From positions 248,001 through 312,000 of the forward strand of contig DAOPPX010000001.1 in the NCBI GenBank assembly GCA_035358715.1: 64,000 nucleotides of DNA, read 5' to 3'. How positions within the stretch are numbered: position 1 is the first letter of the stretch; each line of letters starts with the position of its first letter. This document shows, piece after piece, positions 53,819-60,422 of this stretch. This DNA comes from UBA8199 sp035358715 (lineage in GTDB: Bacteria; Verrucomicrobiota; Verrucomicrobiia; Limisphaerales; UBA8199). The notes beneath the pieces were generated by a model. It was not told where the DNA came from. It did no database searches and worked only from the letters and a program-made list of their open reading frames with translations. A program made the position numbers and the translations under genes.

Positions 53819-53888
53819 TGGGGGTAGCCGATGTTGATGAACCGCCATTGGTATGCGGCTGCGCTCCGAGGGTCGCTTTTCATGCCGG

Positions 53889-55049
53889 CTACTCCAGAGA
53901 CTTCAGTGCGGCGGCGTCTTCCGCCAGGATTTGATCTCGCTGCACCAGATCCTCCAGGCACTTGTTCCATTCGAGGCCTCCGCCGGTTTGAATGAGTTCC
54001 CGGATGCGGGCCGGTGTAATGCCTTGGCCGTCTGGCCGGCTGGAGAGGAGCATCTGGGCGAGGTCCTTGCTGCGGAACAGCGCTTCATAGCAAAGGACAC
54101 GTTTGGGTTCTTCCTCGCTGGAACCCTTGGCCGGGATCAGGTTTTGGGCCAGCACGCACAAAAGGTTGTTCGCGAGCATCTGCGCTACCAGGCGTGAATC
54201 CGCGCCCGCTTGGGCCAGGATGCGATCGATTGCCTGATAGGCGCTGGAAGCGTGCATGGTGCCGATGATGAGGTGCCCGGTTTCAGAGGCGCCGACGACC
54301 GCGCGCATGGTCTCCGGTTCGCGGATCTCGCCAATGGCAATCACCTCCGGCTTCATCCGCAGAGCATCCAGCACTCCTTTGGGGTAGCTGGCGCAATCCA
54401 CTCCCACGCTGCGCTGCGTCACCATGGAGTAGGCTGACTGGCCGCGGTGCAAGCGCGGGGCAAGGACGAACTCGACCGGATCCTCAAGCGTCACCACGTG
54501 ATAGGGGTTGGCATCGATCAGATGCTGGATGATTGCGGCCAGCGTGGTGGACTTGCCGGCCCCGGTCGGCCCGGTGACCAGGATTAACCCCTTGGTCCGC
54601 CGCAGGCTCTCCACCAGTTTGTCGTAGTGCTTCTGCTGGAGGCCGAGTTTGTCGAGGTCCAGCAGGTTCCGGTCGAGCACACGCACGGTCAACTCCGGTC
54701 CGGTCAGCGTGTTGACCAGGATGGCCCGGTAGCGGCACTCGCGCTTGATGCCATCCAGCGCGGAGGAGAGTGTCCCTGAGAAATGATAGGATTCCCTGGC
54801 ACCCAGCGCGGCATCGGCTTCTTTGCGCCGCTGGTTGAGCAGGAACTGCAGGATCGCTTCCATCTTGTCCTGGTCGATCAGCGGCGCACCGCTCACTTCG
54901 TTAAAGAATCCTTGCCGGCGGATGAACGGTTTGCGCCCCAGCGCCAGATAGTAATCGTTCACGTCTGAAGTGATCACCAGGTTAAGGATGTCCCGCGCTT
55001 GGTCGGCGGCGCCGTCCACTTGAAGGTTTGCAGGCAGCATGGAGAGCAT
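53889..55049 (-). CDS. PilT/PilU-like ATPase (copy 2)
   Basis: 386 aa. Walker A VTGPTGAGKSTTLAAI lies near 158-173; the Asp box is VVTLEDPVEFVL; Walker B VIAIGEIREPETM has E for the usual RD ending; the His box is GTMHASSAYQAIDRI. No zinc cysteines are present. The N-terminal domain (about 1-120) is PilT-like (ILNLVITSDVNDYYLALG). The C-terminus (about 330-386) ends ALKSLE. A second retraction-type motor beside copy 1 parallels the PilT/PilU pairing. Met4 is an alternative start. Confidence 0.88.
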   Translation of the reverse strand: MLSMLPANLQVDGAADQARDILNLVITSDVNDYYLALGRKPFIRRQGFFNEVSGAPLIDQDKMEAILQFLLNQRRKEADAALGARESYHFSGTLSSALDGIKRECRYRAILVNTLTGPELTVRVLDRNLLDLDKLGLQQKHYDKLVESLRRTKGLILVTGPTGAGKSTTLAAIIQHLIDANPYHVVTLEDPVEFVLAPRLHRGQSAYSMVTQRSVGVDCASYPKGVLDALRMKPEVIAIGEIREPETMRAVVGASETGHLIIGTMHASSAYQAIDRILAQAGADSRLVAQMLANNLLCVLAQNLIPAKGSSEEEPKRVLCYEALFRSKDLAQMLLSSRPDGQGITPARIRELIQTGGGLEWNKCLEDLVQRDQILAEDAAALKSLE

Positions 55050-55052
55050 CGG

Positions 55053-55289
55053 CTAGGGCTTGCGGGTTGCGGGTTTCCTGGCAGCAGTCGGAGCGGCGGC
55101 TTTGGGCTTTTCCACCAGGATCGGAATGCCCAACACGGTGGTGCGCCCGTCAGCCAGGAACACCGTGACGCGCTTGTGTCCCACCGTCACCAGGTCCATC
55201 CCGCGACCTTTCCCGTCCCAGAGCTTGACCGCCTCGGCATGGCTGAGGACGGAGGCGAATAACAGGGCTAAGCAAATGAGAGTTTTCAT
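55053..55289 (-). CDS. Small secreted protein
   Basis: 78 aa from the ATG at 55289. A clear signal peptide (MKTLICLALLFASVLSHAEA) precedes a small beta-type domain (about 20-60; MDLVTVGHKRVTVFLADGR) and a basic Ala/Pro/Lys tail (TAARKPATRKP). No family is recognised. It lies 1 nt after the preceding gene and 3 nt before pilT copy 2, so it is translated as part of the pilus operon and probably acts in the periplasm. Confidence 0.7.
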   Translation of the reverse strand: MKTLICLALLFASVLSHAEAVKLWDGKGRGMDLVTVGHKRVTVFLADGRTTVLGIPILVEKPKAAAPTAARKPATRKP

Positions 55290-55290
55290 A

Positions 55291-56076
55291 TTAGTGCGGA
55301 TTCGGTGCTGGTTGTCCCGGCCCGTTCTGGATGGTTTCAACAAGAAATCTATGAACCTCCTTCACGTGGTATGGCGGCAGCGCCATGACGTTGGTGTGCA
55401 GGCACCCCTGGTGAAAGTTGAGCACCACATAGGTGCCCGGTTCGGTGGGCGTGCAGTAAATCGCCTGGGCCGGCCTTTGAATATAGAGGTCGAACGAAGC
55501 CCGCGTCTGACCCACCTGCATCCGGGCCGGCCAAGCGAAGCGGTTGGTGAGATTGCGCATTTCAAGAATCACCCGGCCAGTGTCCGCAAAGGGTTTGGGG
55601 TTCGAGAAGGCGGCCATCTGCGCCACCGGGTAGCGCCGGTAGAACTCCTGCCAGAACCTTTCACGGACTTGGAGTTGTGGCGTTTGCCCCGCCGCCAGCG
55701 AGGAGGCCAACACGATGCTGTTTATCTCTTCATCGGAGTCCTCAATGAGGATGAACAGGTCGAACCACGGGTTGTAGAGCACATCCTGCTGAACCGGCAC
55801 CGACCCGGCGACCAGGTAAGGCAGAAATACCGGCGAGTAGAGTTCCTGGATGCGGCGCAGAAGCTGTAACCCGTGCGGGGTGAAGGCTTCCTCCGGCGGG
55901 TTGTAAAGGCTCAGAATCTCGTGCCGATATAGTCGTTGCGCCGCCCGGATGTACGCGGCCTTGAGCTGCTGCCGGGTTACGACAGGCTTGGGTGCGGGTG
56001 TGAACCAGAGTACCAGAACCAGGGTGACGGCCAGGCCGCCGAGCGCCAAAAGGAGGATTTTGCGAGTTCGTTTCAT
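55291..56076 (-). CDS. Membrane-anchored protein of the pilus operon
   Basis: 261 aa. A basic N-terminus and one membrane helix (KILLLALGGLAVTLVLVLWF, about 6-25) anchor a periplasmic domain with helical and beta segments (LKAAYIRAAQRLYRHEILSLY, NPWFDLFILIEDSDEEIN). No family is recognised. Its start overlaps the stop of the HEAMH protein gene (ATGA), and it is followed 1 nt later by the small secreted protein gene, so all belong to one unit. Confidence 0.7.
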   Translation of the reverse strand: MKRTRKILLLALGGLAVTLVLVLWFTPAPKPVVTRQQLKAAYIRAAQRLYRHEILSLYNPPEEAFTPHGLQLLRRIQELYSPVFLPYLVAGSVPVQQDVLYNPWFDLFILIEDSDEEINSIVLASSLAAGQTPQLQVRERFWQEFYRRYPVAQMAAFSNPKPFADTGRVILEMRNLTNRFAWPARMQVGQTRASFDLYIQRPAQAIYCTPTEPGTYVVLNFHQGCLHTNVMALPPYHVKEVHRFLVETIQNGPGQPAPNPH

Positions 56077-56840
56077 TCCTCAATCTGGGTTGCTGGGTTG
56101 CGGGAAGGGCCGTCTGAGGCATTCTCCGGCCCTCGAGGGGCGGTCAGACCTCGACGAAAACTCAGGTCATAGCCTGCCCGAACCATGAGGACCCGAAGCT
56201 CGGCCGGGCAGATCCTTGGGGGCAGGCGGTGGCCGAGGATGATTCTTGCCAGCCTTTTGCCGATCCGCTCGTTTTCCTGCTCACGCTCGAACCGGTCCGG
56301 GTTGGGCGGCACCAGCGGCCAATTTTCCGCCGAACCGAACTCTTCTCGGATCCGCAGGACTTCTTTCAGGTAATCATTCGAAGCATTCAGACGCGGTCCC
56401 TTTTCTGAGAGGTGGTTCAGGTAGCAAAGGTGCTGGAGCACTTGACTGACCGGCGATTTCAGTTTCAAGGGATCCTTTTCCCACCGCCGCAGAATGGCCA
56501 GGCGCGTCTCTCTGAAGCTTTTTGCCAGCTTCTCGTAGAAGACGCCGAGCAGGCACTCGTTCACCCTCCAGTCCTCGCAGATGTTGTAGAGCAGGAAGTG
56601 GTAATCATCTGTGTGCAGATGGAAGGTGGCAATCGAGTGCATCGCCTCATGCGCCGCCATGAACGGCCAGCAGGGCGGTCCGAAATCCCGGCTCCCTTCG
56701 CCAATGTACAGAATTGACGGCAGGCGCCCCGGTCGCGAGTCCACGCCCCAGGTGTTGAAGCTGGCCAGCGCCTGGACCTCCTTCAAATTGTGCTCGGGAA
56801 TAATGCCCGCCAGCCGCAAGATTGCTTCGCCGGTGTTCAT
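56073..56840 (-). CDS. HExxH-motif protein, probable zinc metallopeptidase-like (DUF2201-N type)
   Basis: 255 aa, soluble. A zincin-type motif AAHEAMHSIATFHLH (HExxH near 63) is followed 20 residues later by YNICEDWRVNECLL, matching the 'N.A.D..VN..L' segment that follows HExxH in the metallopeptidase-like part of VWA-associated DUF2201 proteins. The rest is helical, with a Pro-rich basic C-terminus. It has no VWA domain. It is encoded between a secreted protein gene and an anchored protein gene in the pilus operon. Peptidase activity is inferred from the motif only. Confidence 0.65.
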   Translation of the reverse strand: MNTGEAILRLAGIIPEHNLKEVQALASFNTWGVDSRPGRLPSILYIGEGSRDFGPPCWPFMAAHEAMHSIATFHLHTDDYHFLLYNICEDWRVNECLLGVFYEKLAKSFRETRLAILRRWEKDPLKLKSPVSQVLQHLCYLNHLSEKGPRLNASNDYLKEVLRIREEFGSAENWPLVPPNPDRFEREQENERIGKRLARIILGHRLPPRICPAELRVLMVRAGYDLSFRRGLTAPRGPENASDGPSRNPATQIEE

Positions 56841-56856
56841 GATTGCGGCCGTCCGG

Positions 56857-57651
56857 TCATTTCGAACTCAGGCGCTTCCAGGCTGCAAACCCGATAATCG
56901 CGACGCACACGACCACCCAGGTGGCCAAGGACCCCCAGCCTCCCTTCTTTTCCTCCGGCGGGATTTCGGTTGCAACGGCTCCCGCAGCCTTTGCCGTTTC
57001 TACGGATTGACCTCTGATCGGAGCCGGCGCATCGAGCAGCTTGTAACGCGAGTCTGCGGCAACAAGCTTCACTTTGGCGCCGGCGTTCTGCGGCAAGAGC
57101 AGCCGCTTCTTGGGAGGCTCGGGCGGTTTTGGCGGACTGCCCTCATCTCTTGATGCAATTGCCTTCGCGGCTGGGAGCGGGTTTCTGTTGGGGTAGTTTG
57201 CGGGGCCGTAGCCGATTCCCATTCCGCCGCCGTAAATGCCTTCTGGACCGGGACTCGTCGCGGTTGGATTAAGCGTGTTCGTGGCGGGGCCGCCGGTCGC
57301 GGCGGCCTGATCGTACGTGATCGTGACGTTCTGGGGCGAGACGATCACCAGGTTGACCGGTTGCCCAAACTGCCCGTCGAAGCCGCGGAATTCTGGCTCA
57401 GGCAGAACGATGCCGCCTGGAAAACTCACCTCCAGCGCTTCCAAAGAAGGCGCTCCTTGCCCCACCAAAGGGACCTGGAACTGCCCGAGCATGCGCTTGG
57501 GCACCAGCACAGAGGTGCTGGGATTCCCAATACGGCTGAGGTAAACGGTGTCGTAGGTTTGATTATCAACGCCGATCCAGCCAGGAGCGGCTCCCCAGGA
57601 GAACGGGGCCACCATCACGATTGCCGCCAGGCACAGGCGTAGCTTTTGCAT
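56857..57651 (-). CDS. Secreted protein with C-terminal membrane helix, first gene of the second pilus operon
   Basis: 264 aa from the second of two adjacent ATG codons (57651). A signal peptide (LCLAAIVMVAPFSWGAAP) precedes a beta-rich domain (about 22-115; VDNQTYDTVYLSRIGN, LEALEVSFPGGIVLPEPEF), a Gly/Pro-rich linker with GIYGGGMGIGYGP, a Pro/Lys stretch, and a membrane helix at the end (LATWVVVCVAIIGFAAW) followed by KRLSSK. No family is recognised. The design suggests a periplasmic protein anchored by its C-terminus. It begins the unit that runs to the GspE-N protein gene ending at 52560. Confidence 0.7.
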   Translation of the reverse strand: MQKLRLCLAAIVMVAPFSWGAAPGWIGVDNQTYDTVYLSRIGNPSTSVLVPKRMLGQFQVPLVGQGAPSLEALEVSFPGGIVLPEPEFRGFDGQFGQPVNLVIVSPQNVTITYDQAAATGGPATNTLNPTATSPGPEGIYGGGMGIGYGPANYPNRNPLPAAKAIASRDEGSPPKPPEPPKKRLLLPQNAGAKVKLVAADSRYKLLDAPAPIRGQSVETAKAAGAVATEIPPEEKKGGWGSLATWVVVCVAIIGFAAWKRLSSK

Positions 57652-57657
57652 CATTCC

Positions 57658-57663
57658 ATTGTA
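57658..57663 (-). promoter_or_regulatory. -10 element TACAAT before the operon starting at 57651
   Basis: The minus strand reads TACAAT-GGA-ATG-ATG. Spacing is 3 nt to the first ATG and 6 nt to the second; the second matches the spacing at other sites in the window and is preferred as the start. Confidence 0.55.
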
Positions 57664-57745
57664 GGTTCGCGAACGCCCTTACTGCGCCGGCGGTGACGTT
57701 TATCCGAATGTGCTCCTGTTGAAGCTTGTCGCAGCGGCCCGGTCC

Positions 57746-57751
57746 TAAAAT
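57746..57751 (+). promoter_or_regulatory. -10 element TAAAAT before pilin 3
   Basis: The plus strand reads TAAAAT-GGAAGGT-ATG, a 7-nt gap. It selects the ATG at 57759 as start and lies about 80 nt from the divergent TACAAT at 57658-57663. Confidence 0.55.
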
Positions 57752-57758
57752 GGAAGGT

Positions 57759-58265
57759 ATGGGAATTCAGTGCTATCGAAGACGCCTTTGCCCGGGCTTC
57801 ACGTTGATCGAGGTGGTTTCGGTCCTGGCGGTCGTCTTGATTCTGGTCGGCATCATCACGGTTCGTCTGGGTGATTTGCGCTCGTCGGCTCTCTCCGCCT
57901 CGGCACGCGCTTTGGAGAAAGCCTTTGCCCAGGGCGTCGAGACCCTGGTCGCTAACGGAGTCGACCTTGGCCCGATCCAAAGCGCGGCTGGGGCCGGCTC
58001 GCTGGTTTCGCAGACCGGCTCGGATCCGAGTTACATGTCTTTGCAGTCCGCCGTTTACCGTCTCTCCAGCCCCGAAGCGTCCAATCCAACGCTGGTTTCA
58101 AGCGCGCTGACCGAGCTCAATGCGTTGCTTTCTGCTGCGGGGTTCGGCGTGGTGAAGGGCAATGTCAGCCCCGAGCTATTGGCCCTTTTCAACGCGGACC
58201 TGGTGGTGGTTCGGGATTCGGGTCATGCCGTTCGCGGCGTGTACCTACGGTTCTCAAACTCATGA
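57759..58265 (+). CDS. Pseudopilin 3
   Basis: 168 aa from the ATG at 57759. The leader MGIQCYRRRLCPG precedes the site G|FTLIEVVSVL (glutamate at +5) and a membrane helix (AVVLILVGIITVRLG). The head domain is the longest of the five pseudopilins in the window, with LSSPEASNPTLVSSALTELN. It is the first of three overlapping pseudopilin genes, probably minor pilins that start pilus assembly. Its stop overlaps the next start (ATGA). Confidence 0.88.
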   Translation: MGIQCYRRRLCPGFTLIEVVSVLAVVLILVGIITVRLGDLRSSALSASARALEKAFAQGVETLVANGVDLGPIQSAAGAGSLVSQTGSDPSYMSLQSAVYRLSSPEASNPTLVSSALTELNALLSAAGFGVVKGNVSPELLALFNADLVVVRDSGHAVRGVYLRFSNS

Positions 58266-58600
58266 AACGACAAAAAGGATTCACGCTAGTCGAGTTGGTT
58301 GGGGCGCTGGTAATCATCAGCATCCTGGTCGGCATCGTTCTGGTCACGACCGGCAACGCGCGGGATCGGGCGTTGCTAGCCCGGATTTCGGCGGACATGG
58401 AAACCCTCAACTCCGCCAAGGGTCTTTGGGTGCTCGATCACAACGGCGCCCCGTTCCCTTCGGATGAAACCGGGCGCTTTGATGCAATCCACAAGTACTT
58501 GGAGGTGGGCCGCCCTTTCTCCTCGATGGCGGATTTCCAGGCGCCGGGGATTACTTATCTCATCAACGACATTGGGACGGGCGCTTCGCACTGCCCCTGA
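58262..58600 (+). CDS. Pseudopilin 4
   Basis: 112 aa. The very short leader MKRQKG precedes G|FTLVELVGALVI with glutamate at +5 and a membrane helix (IISILVGIVLVTTG). The head contains DMETLNSAKGLWVLDHNG and FPSDETGRFDAIHKYL, closely related to the head of pseudopilin 5. It ends with ASHCP. It overlaps pseudopilin 3 by 4 nt, so it is translated from the same mRNA. Confidence 0.88.
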   Translation: MKRQKGFTLVELVGALVIISILVGIVLVTTGNARDRALLARISADMETLNSAKGLWVLDHNGAPFPSDETGRFDAIHKYLEVGRPFSSMADFQAPGITYLINDIGTGASHCP

Positions 58601-58601
58601 T

Positions 58602-59012
58602 ATGCAGCGGAAAACTGACAAAGGGTTCTCTCTGGTCGAGGTCGTTGCCGTGATGGCGCTCCTGCTGCTCATTGTGGGCCTCAGCCTGTGGGGAATGGGC
58701 GGTTCGCGCGACCGCCAACTGCGCGGCAAAGTGACTCTGGACCTGGCGCGAATCGATTCTGCGAAGGCCGCCTGGCGGGCGGATCATCCGCAGGCAGTAT
58801 TCCCGGCTGATGAAGCGGCCCGCTTCCAATGCCTTCAGCCTTATCTGCGGGTCGGTCTTCTGGACGTCCCGAGCTTGGCGGCGCTACAGCCCAATACCAA
58901 CCTGGCCGGCCTAGTCATTTACGCTATAAACGCCGAGACAGTTCCCGCTGGCGCCCAGAATCTCTCCACCGCGCAGCAGTGGGATCGGTCCGTTGAGGAG
59001 TGGAATCCTTGA
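58602..59012 (+). CDS. Pseudopilin 5
   Basis: 136 aa from the ATG at 58602, 1 nt after the pseudopilin 4 stop; the longer frame overlaps that gene. The leader MQRKTDKG precedes G|FSLVEVVAVM with glutamate at +5. The head carries RIDSAKAAWRADHPQ and FPADEAARFQCLQPYLRVG, parallel to pseudopilin 4, so the two are paralogues from a local duplication. It is the last gene of the three-pilin unit. Confidence 0.88.
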   Translation: MQRKTDKGFSLVEVVAVMALLLLIVGLSLWGMGGSRDRQLRGKVTLDLARIDSAKAAWRADHPQAVFPADEAARFQCLQPYLRVGLLDVPSLAALQPNTNLAGLVIYAINAETVPAGAQNLSTAQQWDRSVEEWNP

Positions 59013-59027
59013 GGGTGCCTGGCACCC
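59013..59027. terminator. Short palindrome between convergent genes
   Basis: GGGTGC-CTG-GCACCC immediately follows the pseudopilin 5 stop and precedes the rnhB stop. The stem is 6 bp without a T-run, so termination is uncertain; the position between convergent genes is the only support. Confidence 0.35.
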
Positions 59028-59034
59028 TGGAATC

Positions 59035-59664
59035 TCACGCCAGATTTCTCAGGAAATTCCTGCGATGCACCCCGGGGATTGGGCCGAATTTGCGTATGGC
59101 CTCGATATGAAGTTGAGTGCCGTAGCCGACGTGCTCGTTGAAACCGTATTGGGGGAACTGCTCGTGCAATTCATGCATCTGCCGGTCCCGCCGCACCTTC
59201 GCAAAAACGGAGGCGGTGGCGACCGTGATGCTGCGCTTGTCGGCTCTCGGAACGCAAAGCCCGGGAAACGGAAACGTCTGGTCGGCGATGCTTCCGTCAA
59301 GGATAACGCGGTCAAACTGCGGAAGCTTCTGCAGCGCATCCTTGAAGAGCCTCAGGTTCAGTTCGTTCAGATTGCTTGATTCCACCTCACAGGCCGAAGC
59401 TTCGGCGTAGGCAACGTGCAGCAGCCCCTTGTTTGCGAATTCAGCCGTTAGCACCTCCACCAATCGTTCCCGCTCCACGCCGGTCAGAGCCTTGCTGTCG
59501 CGGATTTCGAAAGGCATCTCCACGTTCGGGGCATACTCGCAGGCCGCCACGACCAGGCTGAAGGCGAAGGCGCCCCGCCCGACTTCGTCGCAGCCGGCGA
59601 TGATCAGCCCCTCCTTCCTTCCCAGATAATCTTCGAGGCTCCAATCCGCCTTTTGGCCCTTCAT
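59035..59664 (-). CDS. rnhB: Ribonuclease HII
   Basis: 209 aa from the ATG at 59664 (MKGQKADW); the longer frame to 59703 begins inside the -10 hexamer. Catalytic motifs are present: GCDEVGRGAFA (DEVGRG), IRDSKALTG, VILDGSIAD and ADKRSITVATASVFAKVRRD. Length is normal for RNase HII. It removes RNA from RNA-DNA hybrids, including primer remnants and single ribonucleotides. It ends convergently with the pseudopilin operon, away from the usual chromosomal neighbours (rplS, lpxB), and fits the element's other replication genes. Confidence 0.93.
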   Translation of the reverse strand: MKGQKADWSLEDYLGRKEGLIIAGCDEVGRGAFAFSLVVAACEYAPNVEMPFEIRDSKALTGVERERLVEVLTAEFANKGLLHVAYAEASACEVESSNLNELNLRLFKDALQKLPQFDRVILDGSIADQTFPFPGLCVPRADKRSITVATASVFAKVRRDRQMHELHEQFPQYGFNEHVGYGTQLHIEAIRKFGPIPGVHRRNFLRNLA

Positions 59665-59701
59665 GCAGATTGGGTTTGGCCGGCAATTCGATGCATACCC
59701 C

Positions 59702-59707
59702 ATTGTA
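59702..59707 (-). promoter_or_regulatory. -10 element TACAAT before rnhB
   Basis: The minus strand reads TACAATGGGG, 37 nt before the ATG at 59664, giving a leader of about 30 nt. A 6-bp stem (59731-59736 with 59744-59749) lies just upstream and may end the preceding transcript. Confidence 0.45.
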
Positions 59708-59806
59708 GGGCGCGGCCTTTGAGGAGCTTCCGAGGGCAGAAGCCCCTCGAGGTTTCAAGATCGGAAGGGGATTGTGTGCGATTCGGTCAGGCGGGGTTAG
59801 GCGAAG

Positions 59807-60364
59807 TTAGGCGCGAACCGACACCTCAGGATGTTCGAACTCGAAATGCTCGCTGCAGTCCTTACATACTCCTTTGGGAGACCTGTGGAAAAGGAAAACG
59901 ATATCTTTCCTGGGCTTGGCCTGGCAGCAGCCTGGGCAATACACCATGTCTGGCCCCCAGATTGGCATCAGCCACTCCCGAACGTGTGCCAATGGATAGG
60001 TTTGCGCTTCTCCCAGGCGGTGGATGCCATCCTCGACCACCCGCACGATTTCCGGTTGATCATCAAGATAACCGAGCCAGTACGACATCGGCCGAGGCGA
60101 CCCCACCGTGTTTCGGCACTGGTCACAAATATCCAGCTTCGCACCGGGTTTCAGCTGCTGCGCAATCCGCTTCAGGCACTGGACGCACTTGAGCATCGTG
60201 GCGGTCCAGACCGGGCTCAGCCACTCCTGGATGCGGCCCAGCGAATGCTCCCCGTTTTCTCCGGGGAATTGGCACCGGTCGCCGCCGGGTTGGATGCGAA
60301 GCACGGTGCAGCGGTTATCGACGATAACCAACCAGCACGCGCCAGGATGAAACAAGGCTTCCAT
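59807..60364 (-). CDS. Zinc-finger protein with an internal duplication
   Basis: 185 aa. Two four-cysteine clusters are seen: KCVQC..ICDQC (about 58-84) and YCPGC..VCKDC (about 140-170). The segment before each cluster repeats: RIQEWLSPVWTATMLKC and HVREWLMPIWGPDMVYC, so the protein is a tandem duplication of an (R.EWL.P.W + zinc) unit. No family is recognised. It lies 58 nt after the DinG-like helicase gene. A nucleic-acid or protein-binding role is likely for such zinc ribbons. Confidence 0.7.
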   Translation of the reverse strand: MEALFHPGACWLVIVDNRCTVLRIQPGGDRCQFPGENGEHSLGRIQEWLSPVWTATMLKCVQCLKRIAQQLKPGAKLDICDQCRNTVGSPRPMSYWLGYLDDQPEIVRVVEDGIHRLGEAQTYPLAHVREWLMPIWGPDMVYCPGCCQAKPRKDIVFLFHRSPKGVCKDCSEHFEFEHPEVSVRA

Positions 60365-60422
60365 GTTCTAAAAACTGCTGCGGGAATTTCCCTGCAACTC
60401 AGAACTCATGTACTACTTAAGA

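Noticed and set aside
59665..59806. Possible tRNA or small RNA in the rnhB upstream region
   Set aside because: Only a 6-bp stem is visible; no cloverleaf or T-loop sequence.
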